A stretch of 64,000 nucleotides of DNA from Paenibacillus sp. FSL H8-0079 (GTDB lineage Bacteria > Bacillota > Bacilli > Paenibacillales > Paenibacillaceae), in the NCBI RefSeq assembly GCF_037991315.1, contig NZ_CP150300.1, positions 3,224,001 to 3,288,000 on the forward strand, given 5' to 3'. The position numbers and the translations under genes are program-made. The notes beneath the pieces were generated by a model, which searched no databases, was not told where the DNA came from, and saw only the letters and a program-made list of their open reading frames with translations. Shown in pieces: positions 1-8,469 of this stretch (its first letter is position 1; each line of letters opens with the position of its first letter).

Positions 1-1220
1 AGAACGGTAAGGTGTACGGTTATCTTAGCATTCAGATGGAACAGGCCTATATACAGAATCTTACGGAAGGCATTACTGCTGGAGATGTCTATATTCTGAA
101 TGAACAAGGGGAGCAAATGACAGGTTCGGATGCGGGGGTGACATTTGCCAATTGGTCGAAGCCTGCATCAGATGAGGGACTGGATATAGACAAAGACGAT
201 AATTATATCACGCATTCCACATCACCCAGTACAGGTTGGATCACGTACATCATAACACCCAAAAAATCCGTGCTGGGCTCGATCCATTCGGTTCAGACGA
301 TGTCCATCCTGCTGATTACGGCACTGATGCTGGTTTCGTTTGTGTATATCTTCCTGTCGACGCGTAACCTGCTGTTGCCTATCCGCAAGCTACGCAGCCA
401 GATCTGGCGCATGAACTATAGCAATATGAATCTGAAAGTGGATGAAACGCCGAAGAATAATGATCTGTTATTGCTGAATGAAGCCTTTCAGGATCTGATG
501 GAGCGGCTGCAGCAATCCATTGATCGTGAAAAATCGGCATTTCATGAAGAAGTAAAAGCGCGTAATTCGGCGCTGCAAGCCCAGATTGCTCCTCATTTTA
601 TTCATAACGTTCTATATCTGATCAGTATTGCTGCGCAAGAGGGGAAGACCAAAGTCGTATCGGATATGTGTAAACATCTCTCGGACAGTCTGCGTTATAT
701 TGTCTCTTCACCATACGCACATGTGACCTTGGCTGAGGAGCTTCAACATACGAGACATTATTTGTCTCTTGTACAACAAAAGTACGAAGAGGATCTGGAG
801 TGGGACATTTGTGCGGACGAGTTAGCTAACGAAATCCGGTTGCCACGGTTGGTCATTCAGCCGTTTGTGGAAAACTGCATCGAACATGCCTTTGCGAACA
901 CCGCGCCGCCTTGGCGGATCCGGATTACCGTGAAGCAATATAACGGATTATGGGCGTTGGAGATCAAGGATAACGGGGAAGGCTTTCCTCCGGATAAGAT
1001 TCAGGAGATTTTAGCCAATATTCAGACATCGGGAACCGGAATGAACCAGACTGCCGATCGTGCCACAGCCCTTGGTAACATGGGGATTATCAACAGTGTC
1101 AATCGACTCAAACTAATGTATAACAACCGGCTCTTTATTAATATATTTAATAATCATATGGAAGAGGAACATGGAGCAACGATTCAGATCATCGGCTCAC
1201 TGACGAAGGATTTTTATTAG
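1..1220 (+). CDS. Sensor histidine kinase, YesM-type (5' end outside window)
   Basis: Membrane sensor kinase of a two-component system. The frame is open from the window edge (codons for N-G-K precede the first GTG at 12), so the N terminus is missing. In order: the end of an extracytoplasmic cache-like sensor, a membrane segment (MSILLITALMLVSFVYIFL, visible residues about 94-112), a HAMP-like linker, the His_kinase motif QIAPHFIHNVLYLI with the phospho-acceptor His, the N box QPFVENCIEHA, and the ATP-binding box DNGEGFP. The usual family motif is QINPHFLYN, so the N-to-A and Y-to-H changes are mild deviations. It lies 16 bp upstream of the cognate-looking response regulator. In this family such pairs usually sense sugars or cell-wall cues and control neighbouring transporters; the ligand here is unknown. 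Confidence 0.92.
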   Translation, partial: NGKVYGYLSIQMEQAYIQNLTEGITAGDVYILNEQGEQMTGSDAGVTFANWSKPASDEGLDIDKDDNYITHSTSPSTGWITYIITPKKSVLGSIHSVQTMSILLITALMLVSFVYIFLSTRNLLLPIRKLRSQIWRMNYSNMNLKVDETPKNNDLLLLNEAFQDLMERLQQSIDREKSAFHEEVKARNSALQAQIAPHFIHNVLYLISIAAQEGKTKVVSDMCKHLSDSLRYIVSSPYAHVTLAEELQHTRHYLSLVQQKYEEDLEWDICADELANEIRLPRLVIQPFVENCIEHAFANTAPPWRIRITVKQYNGLWALEIKDNGEGFPPDKIQEILANIQTSGTGMNQTADRATALGNMGIINSVNRLKLMYNNRLFINIFNNHMEEEHGATIQIIGSLTKDFY

Positions 1221-1236
1221 CAAGGAGGCATAGGCG

Positions 1237-2763
1237 ATGTATAACGTTATGATCGTTGAGGATAGCAAACCGATATTACGTAATATTAAAATGCTCTTGG
1301 AAACACTCAACTTTCCGATTCGTGTAGCGGCTACGGCAACCAATGGAGAGGAAGCTTTGGCAGCGATCAAACAGGAACCGATTGATCTGCTGTTGACGGA
1401 TATTCGAATGCCGAAAATGGATGGCTTATCCCTGATAGAGCAAGCCAAGCTTGCCAACCCAGAGTTGAAGGTCATTCTGATTAGCGGTTATAGCGATTTT
1501 GAATACACAAGAAAAGCGTTGAACCTGAAAGTATTTGACTATTTGCTAAAACCTGTGGAGCGAGAGGCACTGGAAGAGGTCATGGGTCGGGTAATTGACC
1601 AACTGGATCAACAGATGTCCAAGGACCTGCTGGATTTACAGGAAATCATTCATCCCCAATGTGAAACTGTACTGAAACAATGGGAGGCGTTTCCGCCTTT
1701 ATTCAGCCAGATGATGATCATTATGAACAAACAGCCCTTCACCGCAGGACATGAACGATGGGTGCAGGTGGAGCTTGAGAGTATAATGCAGGATTTTTTT
1801 ACATCCCATGCATGTCGCGTATACACAAGTCAAACTCCATATCAATTTGTCGCTTTCGTCAACAAGAGTGCACTCGACTTGTACTCTTCCGTACATGAAT
1901 GTCTTGAATCGTTGCGTCGGCATCTGCTTGCACATGACTATGATGGGATAATTGGAGGACAATTGCTGTACGCTGAGTCTGGTAATCTGCCAGAACTCTA
2001 TCACCGCATGTCGTCCATTGTGTCTGGACAGCAACGGTTGAAACAAGGATTAGCGCTGGATACCGGGAATCCGGTGTCGATGGCCAGATCCGAGACAGGC
2101 TGTCTGGATTCGGTGCTGGAATCTGCTTTTGTACAGATGATACAGGCTCGTCAGAAAGAACGATTTACGCTCAAGCTATCCGAATTGCTAAATCGATGGG
2201 CGGAGGAAAATGTACATATGACCGAGGTGGAGCGGTTTATCGGATTGATTGTAGACACGTTCGCTCATCTGTACGAGGAACAGGGATCGGGCATGAGATT
2301 AGGTCTGGAGCTTCGGGCAAGACAATTCGCTCAGGCACATTCCTACGATAATTTTTGCCGGGAACTGACGGAATGGACGGGACAGTGCTTCGATATGCTG
2401 CAATCCCACGTTCGAAAAAGTAAGGCGATCCTGTTCGAGCAGATTGACGATTATGTAAAACTGAATAAATACTCTCCGTTGTCGATCAACGACATTGCCA
2501 TGAAATTTCACGTTAGCCCGTCGTATGTCAGCAGAGTGATCAAGAATGCAACGCAAATTACGTTTGTTCAGTATTACACTCAGCTTCGCATTCAGGAAGC
2601 CTGCAGACTGATGGAATGCCAACCGGACATGAAGTTTAAGGAAGTATCCGATCTGCTATCGTTCAGTGATCAGCACTATTTCTCGAAGGTGTTCAAGGAA
2701 TATACGGGGCTAAGTCCTACGGAATATAAACAACAGATGTCTGGTAGTAAGACCCAATCATAG
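1237..2763 (+). CDS. Response regulator, YesN-type (REC + AraC HTH)
   Basis: Cytoplasmic DNA-binding partner of the kinase just upstream; 508 aa. The receiver domain spans residues 1-120, with acidic D9, phospho-acceptor D55 (LLLTDIRMP) and switch Lys K105 (DYLLKP). A poorly conserved middle region follows. The C terminus (about 405-505) is a double helix-turn-helix AraC domain with the typical end F-S-D-Q-H-Y-F-S-K-V-F-K-E-Y-T-G-L-S-P-T. The start is the ATG with AAGGAGG about 9 bp upstream. Kinase and regulator should form one operon. The target genes are not evident inside the window; the chemoreceptor downstream has its own leader and may or may not be co-transcribed. Confidence 0.94.
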   Translation: MYNVMIVEDSKPILRNIKMLLETLNFPIRVAATATNGEEALAAIKQEPIDLLLTDIRMPKMDGLSLIEQAKLANPELKVILISGYSDFEYTRKALNLKVFDYLLKPVEREALEEVMGRVIDQLDQQMSKDLLDLQEIIHPQCETVLKQWEAFPPLFSQMMIIMNKQPFTAGHERWVQVELESIMQDFFTSHACRVYTSQTPYQFVAFVNKSALDLYSSVHECLESLRRHLLAHDYDGIIGGQLLYAESGNLPELYHRMSSIVSGQQRLKQGLALDTGNPVSMARSETGCLDSVLESAFVQMIQARQKERFTLKLSELLNRWAEENVHMTEVERFIGLIVDTFAHLYEEQGSGMRLGLELRARQFAQAHSYDNFCRELTEWTGQCFDMLQSHVRKSKAILFEQIDDYVKLNKYSPLSINDIAMKFHVSPSYVSRVIKNATQITFVQYYTQLRIQEACRLMECQPDMKFKEVSDLLSFSDQHYFSKVFKEYTGLSPTEYKQQMSGSKTQS

Positions 2764-2944
2764 CTAACAAACCCTTTTTATCTATGGTATAATACAAAAC
2801 AAATACGGCTTGTTACTGAATTCATTCAGGCAATACCTATGTATGTACATGCTCAACGTTTCTTTGAGTGTGTGTATATATGGGTTTTTTTGCGTTTACT
2901 TGCTGATTGACTCTACCAAAATGAATAAAGAGAGGGCGATTCAT

Positions 2945-4990
2945 TTGAAAAAGGCAAAGAAAGAAAGTTCATTTTTGAAGAAAGGAGGAACCGTTTTACG
3001 TTTGATGAGCACCAGACTAATTGTAGCTTTCCTTGCGGTACTTATCATCCCAACTGCACTTATCGGATATTTTTCATATGATAGTGCCAAGGATCAAGTA
3101 CAACAAAAAATGACAGATCCCATCAATACCATTTTAACCATGACAGGGCAGCACATTAACAATCTGGTGGGGGAAAAAGCAGCATTATTGAATTATATCG
3201 ACAGCATGTATGGAAACACCCCTAGCCAGCCCAACAACGAAGCGGTACAAGTAGGAATCGATCAATTATCTGATACATATCCTGATATTCTGGCCATAAC
3301 TGTGGGCAACGACCAAGGTGATGTTATATCATCTCCAGCAATAGAGGATGCAACATTCGATCCGCGCAGCACAGAATGGTATGTCAATGTTGAAAATAAC
3401 AATGGATCACTCTATTTTTCGAGTATTATGAAAGATTCGGAATCCGGGAAGATTTATGTAGAGATTTCAAAAGCTCTGTCGAATGAACAAGGTGTAGCAA
3501 GTATTAAACTTGATCTGGAGCGATTAGCAAATGAAATATCGAATGTGGATGTAGGAGGCAATGGAAGTCTGATTGTGGTGGACTCTAATCGAACCATTGC
3601 GGCTTGGTCCGGTGCCATTGTAAAAGGTGGGGGAGGAGAGCTCGGCGGAGCACTCATCGAGGGAATTCCAGTCCATCCGAATACAGCTTCAAGTTCCGAT
3701 GAACCGATGGCATTCTTCCAATTTGTTAGAACGGATCTGGCGTATGATTTGGAGGTTTATAACGGTGTTAATGCTTTGACCGGTTGGAATGTCATTGCTT
3801 TGATGGGGCATGAAGACTTTATCGCCGCAGCGAAACCTATTATGGTATCGAGTCTAACCGTCATTGCTATATCTGTATTGATTGCAGCAGTAATCATATT
3901 CTTTATTCTGCGATCTTTTATCGTACCTATGCAAAAACTGCGAAAGGCCACCCGCAGCGTAAGCGAAGGGAACCTGTCTGAACGAGTGAATCTTAAAACA
4001 GAAAACGAATTTGGTATATTGGCAAATGATTTTGATCAAATGACCAGTTCTCTTCAATCGGTGGTCGCTGAACTTCATCAGACATCATCATTGTTAAGCC
4101 ATTCTTCACAAATGATTCAGGAGAGTACAGAACAAACGACTCAATCGGTTCAACATGTCGCTGAAACCATGCAACAGACTGCCGAATCATCTATCATTGG
4201 GGCTGAGAATTCGGAACAGACAGCAAATGCAGTTGAAGAGATGGCCAGAGGCATCAGTACAATCGCAGAATCTGCGAGTGCGATTGTGGATTCGGCTGAA
4301 GAGACGGAGCGCGCTGTCGCTAACGGTGGCAAAACCATAAACCAGGTTGGAGCACAAATGGAACATATTCTCGAAGCTGTTGAAGAAACCTCGGCACTGA
4401 TTAACGAGCTATCCAGTCTATCAGCCGAAGCCAATCGAATGAATGAAGCGATTGCGGATATCTCTCGGCAAACCAATCTTCTGTCACTGAATGCTTCTAT
4501 TGAAGCATCAAGAGCAGGAGAACACGGAAAAGGGTTTGCTGTTGTTGCAGGTGAGGTACGCACGTTATCCATGCAATCCAAACAAAGCGCGGATGAGATT
4601 GGCGCAACCATTGGTAAAATGCTCGAGCTGATTGCGAAATCAACGTCCCTTATGAATGATAAAGTTCGTAATCAAGTTGGTGAGGGAATGCGGATCAGCC
4701 AAGAAGCTTCTGCAACCATCTCCAACATTGAACAATATACAACGCATATCGTGGATCAAATTCAGGATATTTCCGCTGTCTCCGAACAGTTGTCAGCTAG
4801 TACGGAAGAAGTCTCGGCTACCGTTGCCGCGATGAGTCATATCTCTAAAGTGTCGGCTGACAGTGCTCAGACGACTTCAGCAGCAGCCCAAGAGCAAATG
4901 GCGGCGATGGAGGAGATATCGGCATCATCTGCACAGTTATCCAAAACAGCTGAGAACATGCAAGAATTGGTTCGCCGGTTTAAGCTTTAG
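2945..4990 (+). CDS. Methyl-accepting chemotaxis protein with dCache sensor
   Basis: Transmembrane chemoreceptor that signals to CheA/CheW. The chosen TTG start (681 aa) has AGAGAGG about 8 bp upstream. The frame opens further upstream but without a binding site, and an ATG at 3005 preceded by AAAGGAGG with a long 16-bp gap is the other candidate. TM1 is about residues 20-45. A dCache-type ligand domain follows (FDPRSTEWY motif). TM2 is about 300-328, then HAMP, then a long signalling coiled coil whose hairpin tip is ISRQTNLLSLNASIEASRAG, followed by a repeat-rich C terminus with likely methylation Glu/Gln pairs. The ligand is unknown; dCache receptors commonly bind amino acids or other small metabolites. 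Confidence 0.93.
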   Translation: MKKAKKESSFLKKGGTVLRLMSTRLIVAFLAVLIIPTALIGYFSYDSAKDQVQQKMTDPINTILTMTGQHINNLVGEKAALLNYIDSMYGNTPSQPNNEAVQVGIDQLSDTYPDILAITVGNDQGDVISSPAIEDATFDPRSTEWYVNVENNNGSLYFSSIMKDSESGKIYVEISKALSNEQGVASIKLDLERLANEISNVDVGGNGSLIVVDSNRTIAAWSGAIVKGGGGELGGALIEGIPVHPNTASSSDEPMAFFQFVRTDLAYDLEVYNGVNALTGWNVIALMGHEDFIAAAKPIMVSSLTVIAISVLIAAVIIFFILRSFIVPMQKLRKATRSVSEGNLSERVNLKTENEFGILANDFDQMTSSLQSVVAELHQTSSLLSHSSQMIQESTEQTTQSVQHVAETMQQTAESSIIGAENSEQTANAVEEMARGISTIAESASAIVDSAEETERAVANGGKTINQVGAQMEHILEAVEETSALINELSSLSAEANRMNEAIADISRQTNLLSLNASIEASRAGEHGKGFAVVAGEVRTLSMQSKQSADEIGATIGKMLELIAKSTSLMNDKVRNQVGEGMRISQEASATISNIEQYTTHIVDQIQDISAVSEQLSASTEEVSATVAAMSHISKVSADSAQTTSAAAQEQMAAMEEISASSAQLSKTAENMQELVRRFKL

Positions 4991-5034
4991 AGAGTAGATG
5001 TATGTAAGTGTGTAAGAAAACGTGTAACGCCAAG

Positions 5035-5059
5035 GCGCTCCCAAACGGAGCGCTTTTTT
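5035..5059 (+). terminator. Intrinsic terminator after the chemoreceptor
   Basis: Perfect 7-bp stem GCGCTCC/GGAGCGC with a 5-nt loop, followed by six T. It lies 45 bp after the stop of the chemoreceptor and separates it from the convergent AraC gene. Confidence 0.9.
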
Positions 5060-5072
5060 GCGCTTAGAGAGA

Positions 5073-5945
5073 TTAGTAAGAATGTGACGTCTCATCCCCG
5101 AACATATCCTTTTGATTCTTTTTTCGGAAACTTCGCGGTGATTCACCGACGGTTTTAGTAAATAGAATCGTAAAGTAATTGGGGTTATCGTAACCGACCA
5201 GTTTGGCAATTTCCCATATTTTTTTGTTAGTTGAGACCAATAATCGGGTCGCTTCACCCATTCTTCGTTGAATCAGATAGTGATAAGGTGAGGTGCCATA
5301 GTGATTTTTGTACATATGAATTAAGTAATAAAAATCGATATGAAATTGATCTGCCAATTCCTTGAGTTTAATGTTTTGCCGATAGTTGGTATCCAAGTAG
5401 TCCTTAATACTCTCAGCAAGAGAGTTGCTCTGTACACTCTCTCCATCAGGAAGCTGCTGACGGGACTGCCGATCAATGATCATAAGTATAGCTTTCAACA
5501 CATGCCCAGAGATCGACTCGTATCCATATTCCCGAATTGAAAATTCATTGAAGAGAGTCTGCATTAACGAATGGAGCTCATCGGAATATCGGTTGGCTCG
5601 AATGATCGGCTCGTTAGAGGGAGGAATGACCCAATCCTCAAGGGTGTGGGTACCTTCTGTAAAACGAAACCCACAATAAAAGGTGGATAATGGGGATTCA
5701 GGATTGGACTTCTCCTCGTGAAGGGTACCCTTGTTATAAATGAGCATATCGCCTTTTTGAGCCCAGTGTTTGGTGCCGTCAATGGTGAACAATCCTTTGC
5801 CTTCAGTTACGTAGATAATCTCGTGCAGATCGTCATGTTTGTGAGTCGGAAAGCTCCAATGGGGATTGTCGGCCAGCTTTCCTACATAAATAATGGTGCA
5901 ATCTCGATTTGCATGCAGTTGGCCGGATTCGTGGTGTGTATTCAT
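5073..5945 (-). CDS. AraC-family regulator with cupin sensor
   Basis: One-component regulator, 290 aa. The N-terminal half is an AraC_binding cupin (THKHDDLHEIIYVTEGKG, then MLIYNKGTLHE), which typically binds a sugar or small ligand. The C-terminal ~100 residues form two helix-turn-helix motifs (LKELADQFHIDFYYLIHMYK; IWEIAKLVGYDNPNYFTILF). The ATG is preceded by GAAGGGAAG. It is divergent from the MFS exporter with 244 bp between them, so it is a plausible regulator of that gene. No clear operator was found in the gap. Confidence 0.9.
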   Translation of the reverse strand: MNTHHESGQLHANRDCTIIYVGKLADNPHWSFPTHKHDDLHEIIYVTEGKGLFTIDGTKHWAQKGDMLIYNKGTLHEEKSNPESPLSTFYCGFRFTEGTHTLEDWVIPPSNEPIIRANRYSDELHSLMQTLFNEFSIREYGYESISGHVLKAILMIIDRQSRQQLPDGESVQSNSLAESIKDYLDTNYRQNIKLKELADQFHIDFYYLIHMYKNHYGTSPYHYLIQRRMGEATRLLVSTNKKIWEIAKLVGYDNPNYFTILFTKTVGESPRSFRKKNQKDMFGDETSHSY

Positions 5946-6189
5946 CTATGTCTTCCCTTCAAATTCTGTAATGAAAGTCTGTGCTGAAATGACAACATAT
6001 ATAATGTTTTGCAATAAAACCACAACAACCTTGATTGTCGTCATGGCAATCTGACAGTACAATTTCACTATCCAAAATGTACTATATATCGAAAGTGGAG
6101 GGATGGGAAAGCAGAAAATACATGAATTAATGATGGTAGACAGAATTGAAGCGCTTGCAACAATAGAAAGGATTAGTGAGTATTGATTT

Positions 6190-7389
6190 ATGACTAGAAA
6201 TAGAGAGAACCTACTTATTTTAACGCTTACGCTCGTTAGCTTTGTATTAGGAACAACTGAGTATGTCATCGTGGGTGTGTTGAAGGAAATTGAAAGTTAC
6301 ATGAAAGTATCACTTGCTGCAGCGGGCATGCTTGTCTCCGGTTTTGCGATTGCATACGCAGTGGGTACACCATTTGCCGTGGCCTTCTTAGCCAAAATAT
6401 CCAGAAGAAGTTCCATATTGATTGGATTTGGGATCGTATTAGCATTAAATCTGTTGACCGTGTTCTCAACAACGTTCTATTCTCTGATGGCCATTCGCAT
6501 CGTTTCGGCCGTTGCTTGTGGACTTACGATATCGCTTTCGATCTCGATCGTAAGCGACGCAGTGAACCGGGAGCGAAGAGGGGAAGCCATCGCCTGGATT
6601 CTGGGCGGATTTTCAATCGCGAATGTACTGGGTGTGCCGCTCGGTACATTTATCGGACAACATCTGAGTTGGTCCATGACTTTCGTTGTTACAGCATGCA
6701 TTGGTGTTGTGCCGTTGGTATTTATGTTTCGTATTTTGCCACGCCGAACAACAACGATCGCTGGTTCGTTCAGTGACCAGATGTCTCTCTTTTTAAAACC
6801 GCGAATATTGCTGGCCTGTCTAATCCCGGTACTGGGAAACAGCTGTATTTTCGTCGTTTTTACGTACATTACGCCACTTCTAAGTGAGACAATGGGTGTG
6901 CCTGTACAATGGATTAGTGCCATACTCCTGATCTATGGTGCCTGTAGCATCCTGAGTAACTGGATTGGTGCCAAAATAGCCAAGGGAGACTTCCTACCCA
7001 AGCTCAAACGGCTTTTCGTCATCCAAGCGATCCTCTTCCTGGGCATGAGTTTTGCCGTTTCCAATCTGTGGGTCGGCTTGGCATTTCTGTTCCTGATTGG
7101 CAGTGTGTCATCTTCCATGAGCGCGGCATCCCAGCTATATTTGTTTGATGTGTCTGGAGCGATCGCGCCGGGGTCCAAAGCATTCGCATCTACACTCCTG
7201 CCCGTGGCAGCCAACGTGGGTATAGCGCTAGGCTCTGGTGTCGGCGGGATTGCCGTCAATATGGGTGGTGTACACTGGGTGCCTCCAGTGGCTGTAATAC
7301 TTGCCTTGTTGGCTTTTGTCATTACCCAAATATGCCAGCGTTCCATCCAATTGAATTCAGACGAAGCAACCATTGTAAAAGCAGCCTAG
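6190..7389 (+). CDS. MFS transporter, DHA1/AraJ-type
   Basis: Twelve-helix drug:proton antiporter-like MFS protein, 399 aa, close to family length. The N terminus LVSFVLGTTEYVIVGVL and the loop between TM2 and TM3 (KISRRSSILIG, in place of the classic G-x-x-x-D-R-x-G-R) are visible, as is G-x-x-x-G-x-P-L-G in TM5 (ANVLGVPLGTFIG), the antiporter motif of DHA1 exporters. The substrate is unknown; relatives export sugars, purine ribonucleosides or drugs. The binding site before the ATG is weak (GTGAG). It is followed by a strong terminator, so it is probably monocistronic, and it is divergent from an AraC regulator. Confidence 0.9.
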   Translation: MTRNRENLLILTLTLVSFVLGTTEYVIVGVLKEIESYMKVSLAAAGMLVSGFAIAYAVGTPFAVAFLAKISRRSSILIGFGIVLALNLLTVFSTTFYSLMAIRIVSAVACGLTISLSISIVSDAVNRERRGEAIAWILGGFSIANVLGVPLGTFIGQHLSWSMTFVVTACIGVVPLVFMFRILPRRTTTIAGSFSDQMSLFLKPRILLACLIPVLGNSCIFVVFTYITPLLSETMGVPVQWISAILLIYGACSILSNWIGAKIAKGDFLPKLKRLFVIQAILFLGMSFAVSNLWVGLAFLFLIGSVSSSMSAASQLYLFDVSGAIAPGSKAFASTLLPVAANVGIALGSGVGGIAVNMGGVHWVPPVAVILALLAFVITQICQRSIQLNSDEATIVKAA

Positions 7390-7441
7390 ATAAGATGATT
7401 TTCAGACAAATCGATGAATGCATATACATGGTATTTGAACG

Positions 7442-7480
7442 ACAAACAAAGTCGCTGTTATAGCGGCTTTGTTTGTTTTT
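7442..7480 (+). terminator. Intrinsic terminator after the MFS gene
   Basis: A 15-bp stem (ACAAACAAAGTCGCT paired with AGCGGCTTTGTTTGT, one G.T) with a 5-nt loop and a run of five T. The inner part AGTCGCT/AGCGGCT is the same core seen at seven other gene ends in the window. Confidence 0.92.
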
Positions 7481-7602
7481 GGTTTTCCAGCACTCCGGAT
7501 GTAACGGGTCCGCAGATTATAAAGGTAGGAAAATGCAATAATTCAGTGAATTTGTATATGAAGAGTTCTGATAAAATGAATGAAAAGATAGGAGGGGAAC
7601 CC

Positions 7603-8358
7603 ATGAAAAAGCCGATGATCGGTGTTCTGCCTTTGTACGATACAGACAAACAAAGTTACTGGATGCTTCCGAATTATATGAACGCCATAGAGGAAGCCGG
7701 TGGGATCCCAATTATGCTGCCTTTGACAACGGATATTGAGATCATAGCAACTCTGGCTGATGAGTTCGATGGGTTCCTGTTCACAGGGGGACATGATCTC
7801 AATCCTGAGCTCTATCATGAGCATGCAGAGGTTGCTTGTGGGGAGTTGTGTATTGAACGCGATATTATGGAGTCGAATCTGTTACAAAAAGTGATTGAGC
7901 TTGATAAGCCTGCCTTTGGCATCTGCCGTGGACTGCAGCTATTTAACGTTATTATGGGTGGGACGTTGTATCAAGATATTCCAACCAGCCTTCAACTTCA
8001 AGTGAACAAGATTGTTACTCACAAGCAAAGTCCGCCCTATACGAATCTTGTACATAATGTACATATTGAGCAAAATAATCTGTTATACGATATCTTGCAA
8101 ACCGATACGATACAAGTAAACAGCTATCACCATCAAGGCATCAAGATGTTATCGGATAAGTTAACTGCCGTGGCAGTCGCTGAAGATGGACTCGTTGAAT
8201 CCGTGGTAATGCCGAACCGCTCGTTTGTTTTGGCTGTGCAGTGGCATCCAGAGTACAGCTACAAAGTAGATGACTATAGTCAGAAGTTATTTGCGGCGTT
8301 TGTTAATGCTGCTAAATCCCCACGCTATAATATCCATATTGAAGACATAACCGCATAA
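7603..8358 (+). CDS. Class I glutamine amidotransferase-like hydrolase (peptidase C26, PuuD-like)
   Basis: Cytoplasmic hydrolase of the gamma-glutamyl-gamma-aminobutyrate hydrolase type, 251 aa. The nucleophile Cys108 lies in FGICRG, and His215/Glu217 in QWHPE complete the triad. TGGHDLNP resembles the oxyanion region of PuuD. The start is the ATG at 7603, with ATAGGAGGGG 6 bp upstream; the frame is open earlier but that part overlaps the preceding terminator and is not credible. PuuD frees GABA from gamma-glutamyl-GABA in putrescine breakdown, but no other Puu gene is adjacent, so the true substrate is open. Confidence 0.9.
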   Translation: MKKPMIGVLPLYDTDKQSYWMLPNYMNAIEEAGGIPIMLPLTTDIEIIATLADEFDGFLFTGGHDLNPELYHEHAEVACGELCIERDIMESNLLQKVIELDKPAFGICRGLQLFNVIMGGTLYQDIPTSLQLQVNKIVTHKQSPPYTNLVHNVHIEQNNLLYDILQTDTIQVNSYHHQGIKMLSDKLTAVAVAEDGLVESVVMPNRSFVLAVQWHPEYSYKVDDYSQKLFAAFVNAAKSPRYNIHIEDITA

Positions 8359-8373
8359 GAAAGATTTGGACAG

Positions 8374-8413
8374 AAAAAAAGACCTCCTGTTTATAAAAAC
8401 AGAGGAGGTCTTT
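8374..8413. terminator. Bidirectional terminator between convergent genes
   Basis: Stem GACCTCC/GGAGGTC plus GTTT/AAAC with a two-base bulge and an ATAA loop. Seven A on the left give a T-run for the minus-strand exporter gene, and a short T-run on the right serves the plus-strand hydrolase. Confidence 0.85.
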
Positions 8414-8469
8414 GTATTGGTGAATATAGTCGTAATAGTAATCATGGTATTCCCACTCTATTGGCAGGA

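Noticed and set aside
4150..4611. 153-codon minus-strand frame opposite the chemoreceptor
   Set aside because: Ser/Ala-rich complement of the signalling coiled coil; no start signal or family.
6103..6186. 27-codon frame ending 3 bp before the MFS start, as a coupled leader peptide
   Set aside because: Its GGAGGG abuts the ATG with no spacer and there is no sign of conservation; kept only as a remote possibility.
7414..7602. 63-codon extension of the amidotransferase-like hydrolase
   Set aside because: It crosses the MFS terminator; the ATG at 7603 has a strong Shine-Dalgarno and begins the normal family N terminus.
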